Shown: piece after piece, positions 10,560 to 24,139 of the stretch
How the letters are laid out: each line of letters starts with the position of its first letter
Position numbering within the stretch: position 1 is the first letter of the stretch
NCBI GenBank assembly: GCA_014773175.1
Contig: VXCM01001345.1
Coordinates: 54,272-118,271 of the forward strand
DNA: 64,000 bases
Reading direction: 5' to 3'
Source of the DNA: Lucifuga dentata
Taxonomy: Eukaryota > Chordata > Actinopteri > Ophidiiformes > Bythitidae
Notes under the pieces: model-generated
What the model saw: the letters and a program-made list of their open reading frames with translations, nothing else
Databases searched by the model: none
What the model was told of the DNA's origin: nothing
Position numbers and translations under genes: made by a program

Positions 10560-13500
10560 AGATCATCCATGCAGCAAAGAGGAAGAATTGGATTAATGAG
10601 TGTGATAGGCTTGCTTGCTGAGATCCATTCACAATTCATCCAGGTAATGAGACTGCATGTTAGTGTAAGGTGTTAATGAAAGTTTTGTCATCAGATGTGA
10701 TTAACCAGACAGTGTATCCAAATTCTGACTGAATTTTAATACAAGGTGTGAAAGGGGCCTTGATATCTTATGACTGCAAGTTGCCAGTATCAATAGAAAT
10801 TAGTTTATAGAATAATCCCTCACCTCCTAAGTCACTTGACCCATTGCCTTTGCAATCTCCCACCAGCTCATTCTAACTGAAGCAGAAATAGTTAAAGTCA
10901 GCCATCGGATTAACTGTAGAATTTTCTGGCATTGTGTTAATGCATCAGTTAGATCTAACCATATGATTATATTACAAATGCTTCATTCATTTTGGATATT
11001 TAATACAAAATGAGATAAGACAAAGAAGGCAACAAACAACTCTGGAGCATTCAATTACCATAACAGACAAAAGCAGGGAAGATAAAATACCCAAAAAGTA
11101 GAATAGGAAGTGATTTACAACCTAGATTAGCCAGAATACTGAAATACTGCATTGGCCCCTATAGTTCTCTGTAATCTTTAGTCATGCCAATTTTTCTCCA
11201 AAGGGAGGATTTCTGCACTATTTCTCAGAGTGATTGACCATGAAAGTCAGCGGCACAAGGGCAATTAAAGTGTTGTATTTTTTCAGAATGCGCAAAACTT
11301 TTTGCTGCTTGTGAATATAAATAGTTTAATGAAGGTCTGTGATTATATTGTGTAAGCTATAAGAAGATCAAAAAGTGATTAAAATGGTGAGATAAAAACT
11401 GATGTTATATCATGAGGTGGAACTTGGAATTGTCTTGATCATAAATATTTGCAGCTATTGACAAACCAGGAAATATGGTTCTATCTGTCACCAACCATGT
11501 GAGCTGTGAGAGTGATTGCCATCAAAATTCATACATTTAAAATGATTTGTTTACTATTTGTGTGGTTGCGATGCTATCATCTCATACTTCCCACTTCTGT
11601 TGTGGCACTTTCAAATGCTTTCTGCAAACTGGCAGCGTAGAAGAAAGCTGCCATGCTTGTCTTCACTAAGCAGAACATGCTTTTGATCTGTTCTCTGTTT
11701 CTGAGACCAGGTATATCTCTGTTTTCTGTGCAGCTGGTGATCCAACTGTGCAGGAAAATAAACTGCTCCAAAAGCAAAACCCCCATTGCTGAGATGTCGT
11801 TCACCTTCAACCAGCTTTGCATATGCTTGTATCAATGACAGAGTACAGTAAAAAAAAAAAAAAAAAAAAAAAAAGAAAATTATGGGTAAAACATTTGCAC
11901 GTATACAGTGAGCAGCACAGGAATGACTATGGTTCTGTTACATTTGCAGTCAAGCCTTTCTAATCTCATAAATAGCATATGTCTGATCCAAGACTTCCCC
12001 TGTCACCTAAAAACTATTAACATACCTGAGGTTGACCAAACCTGAATATGCTAATTGCACGTCAGGACAAGGTGATATTTAATCACTGTGTTTTTGAGTG
12101 GACAGTTTGACATTTTTATTGCAAAACATCCAACAACCAAATGCATCTGGATTTAAATTTTCAGCGTTGACAGTATCTAAACCCCTGTAATCTGTATGCC
12201 AATGAGTTCTCATGTCTTTGCAGTTGTATAGCACTTTAATTGGTCATGGCGAGCATCTGTCAGATCCCAACCTGCCAACCTGTGTGGTCTTTCATCTCAG
12301 TGTGATTATTGATTATCATGTCCAAATAGCACCTTGGACATTCAAACAAAATCAGTGAGAGATTACAGCTCACAGCCAGACTGTGACTATTGCGACTCAT
12401 CCCATAAATCTTAAAGCAAGGGATTTTTCATGCAGACATCACGAATCCTAGAACATACATTTATTTTCTTTATCTGGTATGTTGCACATTCACAAAACGT
12501 TGACTTTTTTTTTTTTTTTTTNTTTTTTTTTTTTTTTTCACTCCACATGACATTCAGGTGTAATTCAATTCCTACAATTGATTGCAGATAAACAAGAACA
12601 ACTTGTGCAGCACCAAACAATGGCAACCCAGGCGAGTTTTTTCTTCCTCTCCAGCTTTTTCAATTGGAAGCAGACTGAATGAACAGGAGGAAATGTTCCA
12701 CGTCGCTCTATTTAGACTCCTGCTGTTCCTTTCAATTTGAAACAGTCTATTAGCCCAGCAAGCAGGACACTCCATTAAGGTGTTTTCAACCCGCATGCTG
12801 TATTGTCTCACTCCATTTCCTCTTTTCCTTGCTACTCTCTCCTAAAGCGTTAGTGCCTTTAATCAGCAGAGGGCCTTCTGCCCTAGAGACATTTATCCTC
12901 AGCCCCTTTTGGTTGTCATTGTGCAGCCTGGAAACATCTAAAGATGGATCATGGTTGGAAGGGAGGGAATTCGGTGGTCATTGATTAGACTGGTGGAAGA
13001 CGAAGCAGGTACCTACAGAAGACCTGAACACCATCTGGGGGATTGGCTGCATTCTCAGTATATGACAGCAATCAGGACTTGGTCATCTGTCCTGTTTAGT
13101 TCTACACTAAATGTGAGAAAGGCTGGGATTTATTTTGGTTAGAACAGAGGAAAGTTGACTATGCAGTAACATTGACAAGTGTTCATCTGTTTATCAGAAA
13201 TGACCTTTAAAGCTGTATAAGATAAGCATTTATGCTGATTAATTCTTTATAGAGACAAATTCCTTGGTCATCAAAACCACACCTCATTTAATTTCCATTC
13301 AGTAGGAACTGCAAAAAGGCCCCAGTGTTGTTTCCAGTCCTGTTCTTTTCTAGTGGAAGCTATGTGATGGATAGTTTAATTATCTAACCACAATGCCAGC
13401 CATTTGGTCTTTCATACCACAGTGAAAACATTGCAAACTGGATATCATTGATCAGTTGCTAGGTTGTCCACAATAAAGTACATAATGTCAGTGATTGCTC

Positions 13501-14730
13501 TCCAGTTCTACCCTTAGTATGTCATATTAAAAAGAGGCTGAGAGGCTGTCTGGCAAAGTTGCTGTAACACTTTCTAAGACTGTGATCAGAGTACAGTGTT
13601 TCACCAGTGCTGAAGAAGCTTTTTCTCCCCATCATCCTCCCCTTTTTCCCTTTTCCCAGCAAAGTGGTCCAGAACAGCTGGCACCACCACCTTGGCTTTT
13701 TCCGAGTCGTTAGTCTTGACTTGTTGATGAAATGGAGCCTTTACGCTATACTACCCATGCAGATGTTTAAAAGTACAGTTTTGTTAATGCAGTTTCTTTA
13801 CACATGACATGGCTTTGTATCATGTTAGAGGATGTATGATATTTCTGCTAAATTTTCATGGAGTTTTTGGAAAGTGAGTGCATACTATTACAAACATGCT
13901 CTGCAGCCTAGGGTAGCGGTGCTCATTTGATTGTGTGAACTCACTTACAGTACTTGGCGTACCTGAGGGGATGGTAAATTGATGCCAGTTACTTACTAAA
14001 CAAAACTCCCATCTCATCTATTTCCCCCTCATGTGTCTTTAAATTTTAAGTCATTTTCTGCATTTGCACTTCATGCTCAATTATTTAGCCTGACCCATCA
14101 TGCAATTTATTGCAACCAACTGTAGACTACTACAGCTTTAGTTTTGAGACAGATAAGGGCTTAGGACTGCAGTCAACATGCCAGTTATGCTTTGGCATTA
14201 TTGTCCAAACTGTCACACTTCATATGAAATTGTCTCACTATGGTTTCTGGATGAGGAAGTTGAATCTCCTCCTTGTATATTTGTACAAATGAATGGTGCA
14301 GTTTTGAGTGAAAACAGAACCATATGATGTCTCTTTTAAAATGATTAAAAGTGAGGCTTTCTTGGACCTCACATTTTCTCTTTGCAGTGCATATAAATTT
14401 CTATAGTGTGAGCCTTTTTAAAGAGAGAAATCAAGAGTGTTAGCATTTAGCTTGATTTGCTGTCTGGGGTCTAAAGTTGCTGTGGAGGAGGAAAAAGCAG
14501 TGTTTGCAAATTCAGGCTCTTAAAATAATTAAAGTTGGCATGATGACTCTGCTTTCTAGATTGGTCCAAGCTCAAAAAAGACAGCAAAGGGAATTACTAC
14601 ACGCTGACAACAAGCTGGGTTATACTCTGAAATTCACAGTAATGAAGGTTAGGATATGGAATTCAAAGAGAAAATGGAATGAAATGCAGAATTTTGTCAC
14701 TTTAGTGTGAAATAAGGCTTTTGGCCATTG
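10560..14730. other. Intron stretch, mostly unremarkable
   Basis: It contains a poly(A) run at 11850-11874 and a poly(T) run with N at 12522. No transposon signature, RNA gene or coding exon was recognised. The short ORFs here have no domain-like pattern. Confidence 0.6.
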
Positions 14731-14734
14731 CCTG

Positions 14735-14760
14735 CCCCCCCCCCCCCCNCCCCCCCCCCC
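14735..14760. repeat. Poly(C) run with single N
   Basis: About 25 C with N at 14749. True length is unknown; homopolymer C runs of this size are rare and suggest an assembly end. Confidence 0.8.
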
Positions 14761-15359
14761 AATAGTCAAAAACAAACATTTTTCCATTTAGAGGAGGGAG
14801 ATGCTGTTTACTCTATTAACCTTTCCTCTTGGTTGCACCCTTGACATTGAACAATGTGGAAGAGGCCGACTCCTCACTGGCCTTTTTGCTAATGAGGCAA
14901 TTAAGTCTATCCTGCCTTGGTTGAGCAAGGGGCAGAGAGAGCAAAGCAAGTCATCTGCTGCCTCAGCAAACACCAAGCATCTTAGCTGTGCTGCATTCAG
15001 AATACATAACAAGCCCCCTCTTGCTGGATTGGCTGCCCAGTCAATGGTGGTTCTCGTTTGTCAGCGTGACCCTTAGCACAGCTGGAGATCACAGGCAGGA
15101 TCAGGCCTTATTTATCCATGCACACTGACACTGCTGCACATGGAAATGGAACAAAGACGCTCAAATAAAATGTTTGCTCTCTACTTATAAGCTATTGTGA
15201 AGCCGTGGCTGTTGTCAACTGTGTAACATAGCAACGATTTGCACTGTGTTCTGGGATAATACAAATAGTACATAAAACACTGGTCAGGGATCAACTCTTG
15301 GACTATTGCTATGACTCCCTGCATTACACAGTTTATTTAAGAATAACTTGAGTGTCATT

Positions 15360-15550
15360 AGCTACACTACTGGAATTACATCTTTTACAAAAGTAAACAC
15401 CACAATGAGAAAATACTACTTAAAATCACATGATAAATATAGTGGAGTACAAAGTATATTTTTCTTTGAAATGAAGTAGACAAATATCACAAAGCTGCAA
15501 AAGTAAGCTAACTGATAAATGTAGTTAGTACCTTTCCACCTGTGATTAGT
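15360..15550 (+). mobile_element. Fragment of the teleost 'AAGTACTTTACT' dispersed repeat
   Basis: It has the hallmarks ATATAGTGGAGTACAAAGTA, TTTCTTTGAAATGAAGTAG and the end TAGTTAGTACCTTTCCACCT. These match the right part of the fuller copy at 21775-22430 (end AACTTTCCACCTCTGA) and a repeat that is very common in ray-finned fish. Borders are approximate. Confidence 0.65.
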
Positions 15551-16868
15551 TATACTGTATGTCAAAATACTCATAGCAGATCTTTGAAATTTACTATTAA
15601 AAAGCAGTGGACTAAAGTTCGCTATGCTATTTATCTTTTGCACCACAATTAATTGTATAATATTCAGAATCAGATTGCAAAAGTAATGTTGTCTACGTTT
15701 TCAACATACCTTGACTACCTGGGATCCCTGTTGTACTTGACTCTGCCTCCTGTAAAGCATTTACCATGTTTCTTTTATGTTATGAGTTATTCATGAAGCT
15801 AGAACAGCTCTGGCGTGTTTGCAGCCTGAGAGGATATCGGACTACTGAAAGCCATCAGATTGCCAGACGTAGTGAATGGTGCAGCTGAAAAAATTCAGGT
15901 TAGAGGAGTGAGAATGTAGCTCTGATCTGAGTCCCACAAGGCCTATAAGCACAGCAAGGTTCTGCCTCTCTCCCTCACCTGTATACTGATGGCCAGAGGG
16001 CGAATCTTGTGTGTCTATGTGTGAGAAACAGTGAGAATGAATGTATATATACTCAAGATTGTTTGTATCTACAGATTCTTTAAAGGATGGTGCAGAAATG
16101 CAAATGCCCCCGAGCCTTCCAGGATAATGTTGATTGTTTTGTTTTGTTTTTGTTTTGATTGTTTTTGCTGATACTCTGCATCCTTTAAAAAAAAAAAAAA
16201 AAACAACCCTGTTACCCAATTAAAGTCTGACATTAATTAGCATGTTTCTTCCCTCTTAGCCTTGTGACTGTCTGCTTTGATCAGCTGCTGTGCCATACAA
16301 AAGCGGCCAGCATTAGGGCTAAGTTAATGTGTTTAAGGGATGCACAATTCTAACGAGTGATAACGGAAGGCTTAAGGCTGCTCAGAGGGGATTAGGGGAC
16401 ATAGCTGTCTGTCTTAAAGCTCAGGCTTAACCATCATACTCTCTTTTTTTCTCCAATCTGCCTTCTCCATCTTACCTTGCTGTTAATGAATCAGCAAGGC
16501 TTCCTGACTTAAGACATAAAAAAGAACATCTCATCTGGCAGGGAATGAAGACGGCCGCTCATTAGCTCTGGAAAGGTGTACCGAACCAGAAAGAGGAGAT
16601 GTCCAGAAAGATTTGCTTGAAATCAATGCCTGTCTTCTGAAGTTTCCACAATGTGGCTGCCACAACTGATCAGAATAGATTCATATGGGCTGACATGGCA
16701 GACAAATGTGTACTTAACAAACTCAGACTCATGAAGAGAGTATGCATGCATAACTGAACAATATGATTCCCTGTAACATTTCAAATTTCAACCCAGTTGT
16801 GCAAGTTTTCACTCTTCTGTTTAAAAGAATATTCCAACAACTTTGGAAATACACCTTTTGCTGTCTTA

Positions 16869-17439
16869 GGGTGCGTTCACATGTCCCGTCTTTTGAGCCC
16901 CCCAAAAAAGGGCTACCAAGCAGCAGATTTTGATTGGAAAAAATTGCCTAGCGTACTTCCTGAAAAAAGCAGCAGTGTTTTTTTGTAACAACAATGGACA
17001 ACTCTGCTGTCAGTTTAGTACACTCGTCAGCTTGCTTTGCTTTTAGTTTTTGAGATAGACAGCACTGAAAAAGGTGCTCCCCTGGCACAGAGATGATTTT
17101 GGGTACATGGCATCCTCCGTGTGAGAGAGCAACAAATTGAATGATCCCATCCAGGAGCCCCAGTTTGACAAGTACTTGGACTACATGCCCATATTCTGAC
17201 ATCATCAGTATCAGCCTCATCACTCGAATGTCAATCTTGCAATCTGTTTGTCTTGTCGTGATTGGTCAGCTCGTAAAGAAGCAGTTGATGCCACAGAGCA
17301 CTTCCCTGAAAAACTGAACTTTTTTCAACTTTGCACAGTGCTCAGCTCTACCAAGAGACAGCTACATTATAAAGTAATGTCAGATTACTTGAAAAAAAGC
17401 ACTGCTAGTGAAGGAAAAGATGCCCATGTGAATGTATCC
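16869..17439. mobile_element. PIF/Harbinger-like non-autonomous element with TTA duplications
   Basis: The left end GGGTGCGTTCACATG and the reverse complement of the right end, GGATACATTCACATG, agree at 12 of 15 positions. The element is flanked on both sides by TTA (16866-16868 and 17440-17442), the target duplication expected for PIF/Harbinger elements. Length is 571 bp. No transposase-like ORF was seen; ORFs inside are short and unrelated. Superfamily is inferred from ends and duplication only. Confidence 0.65.
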
Positions 17440-17634
17440 TTACCAGGAGTTAGATTTCAGTGCTCTGCATTCAATAAAGAGATATCATTGAGACATGGTA
17501 GACATGGTAGGTATTGCTTAGCAGAAATACTAGAAGCAAAGGGTCACTCTGCAGCTAAACTCAGAGAGATAAAATTGCTATTGATACTAACATAAAAATA
17601 GCTGTATTCACAAATTTGGTGGATTAGCCATTTA

Positions 17635-18048
17635 CTACAACTTTTAGAAACTTGAAATACACTTGTGATAGGTAATCCATCACAGCGAACATGATGCCTC
17701 TTAAATATTTTGTCAATTAACTTCATTTAACTGCTCCATGGACGCCATGGAAGAAAATGTTTCTCCATCAGGGAATATAGTGCAGGAGAAGACAGCTTTT
17801 ACTGAGAAATTAAAAACAACCATCCACTGTACATTTGCATGTTGGTTTTAGTTTCTATGTGACATTTAATTTTAAGGCGGGTGTATCATCCAAACATTTG
17901 ATTTTGAAGACTTAGGGGATTTAGCAAAACAACAGGAAAACTAAAATACAGTTTTATGTTTTGGAAAATGGTTGCCAATAACATGCATGTATGCAGGTAT
18001 GGACAGTATATATTGGGCTTAAATATGCAAAATCACTGGTATGGTCCT
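17635..18048 (-). mobile_element. TTAA-type inverted-repeat element, copy B
   Basis: On the minus strand it aligns to the left half of the copies at 28525 and 58616. Shared blocks include ATGTTCGCTGTGATGGATTA, GGCAACCATTTTCC and the terminal AAAGGACCATACCAGTGATT read from 18050 leftwards. The plus-strand right flank is TTCA rather than TTAA. The other end is missing near 17635. Confidence 0.75.
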
Positions 18049-18059
18049 TTCACATAATG

Positions 18060-20410
18060 TAAAATATTTGTCTTTGCCACGTGACCATATCATTAGAGAG
18101 AGATCTCCTCTGCTTGGTGTGAGACACGGATGCCTCTGAGGTGGCAGGATCAGAGAACAGCAGGCTGATGGTTTTTAGTTACAGGACAGTTAGGGGTCAC
18201 AGTTACAAGGGCGCCAGCAAAAGTGTCTAGTTAGCAAAGGCACCTGACTATGTTCATTCAGAATTACTGATATAGGATGAGTTACAAGCATTTACTGTAC
18301 GATACACCGGACAACATAAAAATCACATACAGGTATTACTCTCTTTTTCTCGCTCTTGAATTAATTCCTCCATTTATGCAGGATAGAGCGTTTATAATGG
18401 TGTAACACTGGGAAATGGCTCTTTCATTCAATATTCAGATCACATTGTGCAGCAGCACAAGACTGTAGAAGACTCCTTTATTCTGTTGTTGGAGGAAATG
18501 TATTGAGCATATGTATTGTATTGTGCTCTAAGTCCTGGACAGATAACATGACCATCCTGTGGACTGATGTCCTGTGTATACAAATATTAGCCTTTTAATC
18601 AGGCAAACTGCAAAAATGGGAATTCAAGAAAGTCTTGAGATCTTGTTTTAAATAATCTTAGCAAACAACAGCATGCACAAGATTACTGGACTTTGCTGTA
18701 ATAATTCAGTGTCTTTTTGCTATGTTTCAAGGCATCCCTTGTTCTTTTACAGGCTTGCTTGTTCTGTTTCAAGACATTAATCTTTAAAACAGAAAAACAG
18801 TAAACAGTAAACAGAATAGGACAGTAAACAGGAAACAGTAAAACAGAATTTGAAGACAATAATCTAGTTTCAAGCACCTTGAATTTGGATATGTAAAGTT
18901 TTATTCCTTACGTAAAACTTATTCATTTTCACCTCTTAAGCAAATTCAATTTATCTTATTAAATCAATTTTAAAACTGGCAGATTTTCATGCTAAAAACC
19001 ATCTAGATCATAGAATATTTTGCTTGTTTCTAATACGAGATTTTTTGCAGTGCAAAGAGCCTTCTCATGATGATGAATAGGTCTGAGCCAACTACTTCTG
19101 AAGCTATGTCAATAACCTTGTCGCTAGGGATTTGGTGCCCTTGTGAAGTGCAATGGGACACGTTTTCATTCACTGACATGCAAGTTAGCATGTTTTGCCA
19201 TCTCCTAACTGCACTGTAGGGTCTTCAGGGAACCATAATACTCTGGCACCAGCACATTTTGGATTGTTAATGAAACTTATTGTGTTGAAGCTCTCCTTGT
19301 AACCTAGTTAGAGTACTTCCCACTCCTTCTTTTCCCTTCTCCATCTCCCCATTGTCCTCTTCTCCATATCATATACTTTATAATCACCTTCTGCAATTGA
19401 CCTCATGGAACTGAGAGTGATTCGTGGTGGTGGTGGGGCGAGAAAAGGCATTTAACCTGCCCTATATGGGGGGAGGAGGGGGGGAATTTTGATGTATTAT
19501 TGCACACATTATCATTTGAATGCATTAGCATGGTCAGCAGAATGTAGGTTTTGAAAGGCCTCATTACCACCTATTGATTTTTGTTTTACTTCACCTATAG
19601 CTGTCCTCTGAAGTATTCCCATTTATTGTTTTTTAATCAGATGTGTCACAATGTACAGCATCAGAATTGTGATCCAAGAGTAGACAGGGGAAATAGATTT
19701 TTATTTTTTAAACCAATCCTAAATGGCCTCTGCATTGCCATTGTTTGCCTACATGGCAATGGAACGCAATAGAAGCATGAATGATGTTCCATTACACAGA
19801 CCAGCATGGTCATTAATCCTAATATTTAGACACTAGCCGCCATCCACTCCCAGCAGCGGCTTGACTACAAGTAATCATAGCCGTACACCCTTGTGCATTG
19901 TGTGCTGCAGGAAAGGCACTACAAGCGCAGAATCTCAGTTCATCAATCAAAAGGGCCAGCCATTTTTTTTCTCCTGCTCTATGCTGCTCCATGTTTTACG
20001 TGGCACCCTCCCCCATCCTGAGGGAATATGTTTATGAGCCCTTTTTTACTGTCCTGTCGCTTCCCAATCTTCTTCATCTCTTATGAGACAAGGGGTCTGA
20101 GCGGATGGAGAATGCACAGCTTTCCGCCACAGGGTCGTGATGGATGGCCACTCAGCTATACGCTCTTTGCTCACTAGAGGCTGTCCATATTTCTCCTTCA
20201 CTGCCTGTGCAGACCTGTATCTGCCTGAGGACAGTATGGATGCTGATTTCTATGCGCTCAGCAGGACTGAGGAGTATTTGATTACATGTAATGGAATTAA
20301 GGTAATCTGGTTACAAAAAGATGACATCTGTAATCTGTTGCAGTTACTGTAAAAATGTAGTAATCAGATCACAGCTGCTTTTGATGCTTCCAATTTTAAA
20401 TGATTAGGTT
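18060..20410. other. Intron stretch with nothing recognised
   Basis: No repeat family, RNA gene or exon was identified. It contains short self-similar words around 18790-18845 (AAACAGTAAACAG) and a G-rich patch near 19468. Confidence 0.55.
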
Positions 20411-20418
20411 GCTGAGTA

Positions 20419-20426
20419 CAACTTTG

Positions 20427-20475
<49 letters not shown>

Positions 20476-20487
20476 GCGNCAACTTTG

Positions 20488-20536
<49 letters not shown>

Positions 20537-20539
20537 GCG
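20419..20539. repeat. 60-bp exact duplication containing (GA)n around a single N (assembly join)
   Basis: Copies 20419-20478 and 20480-20539, from CAACTTTGG through a GA tract to ACGCG, flank N at 20479. Confidence 0.9.
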
Positions 20540-21121
20540 TATAATTTTTTGGATTTTTCATATCTTGCGTAAAGTTAATTTAACTAGAAATGTGAGGGAA
20601 ATTAACTACATTACTCATTACAATTTTGTGCAGGTAATCAGCAGTCTAAGAAATTGCAATGAAAACTAATCCTCTTAATCCTTAAATGTGTGCTGGTTGG
20701 GGTTGGTGGGATACGTGGGGGATGGTGGTGGAGTATTAGCAATGGGATGACCCAAGGGGCTTATTGGAGGCTACTGCTCGGTCATGGAAGGAATAAACGC
20801 TGCAGGGTACTTTGCATGGTAGCACGCTGGCGCTTTTGGGTCAAAGAAATGGGNAGGGGGGATCAGTCATTGATCTTGTGGCATTAGCCTGGGCTGCAGC
20901 CATAATGAAGCCTGTCCTGTGTGCAGTGTGTAAGTGTGAATATTTGTGCACGTGTGCTCCTGTAACAGACAAGTCCTGTAAATTTCTGCATCCAGAGGGC
21001 TTATATCCCACTAATTAATTATAACTCATTCGGACATAAATAAATCATTCAAAGAATGCGTGCACATGCATGTGTCTGTGTGTGTGTCTATCCCCAGATG
21101 GCCTTGTGTGAGCGTACTTGC

Positions 21122-21123
<2 letters not shown>

Positions 21124-21160
<37 letters not shown>

Positions 21161-21288
21161 TATTTGCGAAGATGCGTGTGTGGGCACCAGTGCATTCCAC
21201 ATGTCTTTGTGTGAACGTATTGCAAAGTTTGCATTGTCATTGTGTGAGTATACCATGTGTATGTATTTCCCTGTCTTTGAGTGCATGC

Positions 21289-21325
<37 letters not shown>
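21124..21325. repeat. Two (TG)n microsatellites in a TG-rich block
   Basis: Pure TG occupies 21124-21158 and 21291-21325 within a larger TGTG-rich region from about 21060. The long ORFs on both strands here are artefacts of the repeat. Confidence 0.9.
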
Positions 21326-21326
<1 letters not shown>

Positions 21327-21774
21327 ACAGTGATGAAGCAGAAGAGACTGCTTGGTGACTCATCCATCATTTCCACCCCTGGCCCACGGTGCCCTCAGAG
21401 GAGCGCTGTGCTGTCACAGTGACATTGGGCTCATTTTCGACAAGAAAAATGGTGCATACACCCCCAGCGTCGCCACAGCACGTCACCCCCACAGCACATC
21501 ACCCCCACAGCCCACCAACCTAGACGCTGCAGTAGCAATCCTTCTAACCATCTCAGGCACGTTCCTCCTGCCGCCGGCTTCACACGCCGTATCCGTGGAG
21601 ACAGATTGCTAATCAGAGCTGGTCCTCCATTGAAGGACCCTCGTTTGTCCACAGTCATTTAGTGGATCTGCTTCTCTGACCCTCCCCACCCCCGCCTCCA
21701 TTGCTATTCTACCCCCACCCTCTTCTGGATAACCTTGGAGTGACTGAGAAGGGGAGGAGGGCCACTTTATATCA

Positions 21775-22430
21775 CGGATGAAAATACTCAAATCCTTTAT
21801 TTGTGTAAAAGTACTAATACCAGTATAGACAGAATGGAGGGATACTTTGTTGCAAATAAAGGCAATAAAAATTGTTCTTACATTAAATAAATAAATAAAA
21901 CACAAGCATCAAAAGCGCAAGCGCTAATTGTGAACAATGGTCCGTGTCAGCATTTTACATTATTGATGATCATGTATGTTTGTAGGTGTTAATGCATTAA
22001 CAGCTAAAATTCCCACAACTGCAAATGCAATCTGAGCAGTGTGAGTAACCTATCTACATATTTGAGGAGTTTGAAAATAATAAAAATCCTCTAAATTAGA
22101 AAGAAACTTTCAGGATATTCATGATTTCAGGTGAGTTGAAGAATCACATGCTTGAATAAGTCCTCTGGCCTGTTACTAAAGGAATTAAAGGAATCTTAAA
22201 CAGCATGAGACAAAAATATGGCAAAGACATAAAGGTTCTCACTAAACTACAGCAATACTTAAAGTTGTACTTTGTCATGAATTTAGAATCTACAAAGTTT
22301 TACTTCTAAAATATAACGGAGTAAAAAAAAAACAATCACAAAATGGAATCACAAGTAAAGAAATACCTTAAAACTGTATTTAAATGGAGTACATACGCGA
22401 GTAAATGTGCTTATTAACTTTCCACCTCTG
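21775..22430 (+). mobile_element. Near full-length teleost 'AAGTACTTTACT' dispersed repeat
   Basis: The left end is GAAAATACTCAAATCCTTTA then GTAAAAGTACTAATACCAGT. The right end is CTTAAAACTGTATTTAAATG, GGAGTACATACGCGAGTAAATG, then AACTTTCCACCTCTGA. This order matches a very abundant non-autonomous repeat of ray-finned fish genomes whose ends read AAGTAAAGGATCTGAATACT and AGTTACTTTCCACCACTG. No ORF is present. Family name is not assigned. Confidence 0.7.
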
Positions 22431-22580
22431 ATTTATGAATGCAGAGCGTCGCTCAGTCTGCGCTCCATTCTGCGTCTCTCCCTCATTGTAACATACAGAG
22501 TGAGTCAGCATGAGCAACTGCAGCAGAGATCCAATCAATCTGTTTATGCTCGACACTGAACAGACAATGCCAATGCCGCT

Positions 22581-22709
22581 CCGCCAAGCCGCTGGTGCTG
22601 CTTCATGACTCAGTGTGTGTGTGTGTGCACGTGCGTGTGTTTCCNCCGCCAAGCCGCTGGTGCTGCTTCATGACTCAGTGTGTGTGTGTGTGCACGTGCG
22701 TGTGTTTCC
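22581..22709. repeat. 64-bp exact duplication around a single N (assembly join)
   Basis: Copies 22581-22644 and 22646-22709 (CCGCCAAGCCGCTGG to TGTTTCC) flank N at 22645. Confidence 0.9.
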
Positions 22710-22812
22710 CTATGCCATGCAGGACGAACTTTCAACACTGCTAAGAATGACTGGCATCACTGAATATATGAATACACCTATAACCCAATGGTAGCCAGAG
22801 ATGGGGGGATGA

Positions 22813-22838
22813 GGTGGTGGTGGTGGTGGTGTGTGTGN

Positions 22839-22888
<50 letters not shown>
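22813..22888. repeat. Compound (GGT)n(TG)n microsatellite with N
   Basis: GGT units run to 22830, followed by TG to 22888 with N at 22838. Length is uncertain. Confidence 0.9.
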
Positions 22889-22890
<2 letters not shown>

Positions 22891-24001
22891 GGAGGGGGCA
22901 GAAAGTTCCGGTACAGTTTTTCTCAGTCTGTGCTACTACCATACACCACTACTGCTGTAACACACACTCTCGCTCTCCCTCTCTCATCATTCAAAAAGAC
23001 TAGACAGTGTGACTGTGTGTGTGTGCACAAGTGTGTTTTTGGTCAGGGATGGGTTGATAGCATGTGTAAATCTGTGTGTATGTCCTCTAGTCCATTAAGG
23101 CTTCATTCACCTGGCCCGTCTGTCTTGGTCGGAGACCTCGTCGGGAGGTCTTACTTATTTATACCTTTTCAGAATCCAACACTGAGGCAAAAACCCATTG
23201 TCATAAAAAGGGAATGGGGTGGTGCGTGTGTGTGTGTTCTTGTGTGTATCTTTGTTTCCGTAATCTCAAGGCGACTAATCAGGGAACAGGGAAAATGAGG
23301 CACACTTTCATTTTAGGAGAGAGGAGGGGTTGTTAAGAAATCTGTCTTACTGGATATGTATTTTTGTAATTTCCACCTGATTATAAGTGGAGCAGAAACA
23401 TCTGTAATGACACACAGTTTTACATTCAGTTCTCTCCGCAAAACGTGGACGAAGTGGCAGAAAGGAAAAAGAGAGCCTTACCCAAGTTTTACTCCTCACC
23501 ATACTGGCCAATCTCTGCGTGCCTGGCGNCCACCCACCGACCCAAATTGACAAGTGGAAAGGGGGTTTTCTCCACTTCAAACTCTCCGACAGGCATGTCG
23601 GAGGAAGCATAATGCAGCCTTTAATCTGACAGTTGTAGTTACTACTTTCAGATTCAAATTTTACATTTAAAACTCATAAAATGTCACAGTTGTTTGGTAA
23701 ACATCTTGTGTATATGGTCAATGACACAACGCATTTCAGATATTACCGAATGGTTCCTCATGGTTTCATCCATTTTTGGGTAAAACAAAACAAACAAAAA
23801 ACAAAAAAAACTCCATTTTCAAAAATGTCATTATATTGTTCCCAAACTCCCAAACTTCAAGATATTGATATTTTTTGACACCATCAGGTGAAACACTATT
23901 TTAGTACCAGTTTTCAGGGCCAATTTTATTGTTGATACATGACCAGACACCATACACATGTTAATGAATCAATAATTTAACACCCTGACAGGTACTGTTA
24001 T

Positions 24002-24136
24002 TTACTTTACTTTTACTTTTACTTTATTAGGCCTTAAATGCGGGATTTATACTTGTAAAACAGTAGTCACTCATTGTGCTATTACTGCTTTTCATTACTT
24101 TTACTTAAGCAAAGGATTGGAATCTGCTCCACCACT
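24002..24136 (-). mobile_element. Fragment of the teleost 'AAGTACTTTACT' repeat, left end, inverted
   Basis: It reads TTTATACTTGTAAAACAGTA, then TTACTTTTACTTAAGCAAAG, GATTGGAATCTGCTCCACC. This is the reverse complement of the left end of the family at 21775-22430. Confidence 0.65.
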
Positions 24137-24139
24137 GGC

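Noticed and set aside
17248..17595. 115-codon plus-strand ORF as a transposase remnant
   Set aside because: It straddles the right border of the Harbinger-like element (17439) and shows no transposase motif.
21026..21422. ORFs of 91-120 codons on both strands over the TG repeats
   Set aside because: They are long only because TG/CA repeats lack stops; the translations are CVCV or HTHT runs.
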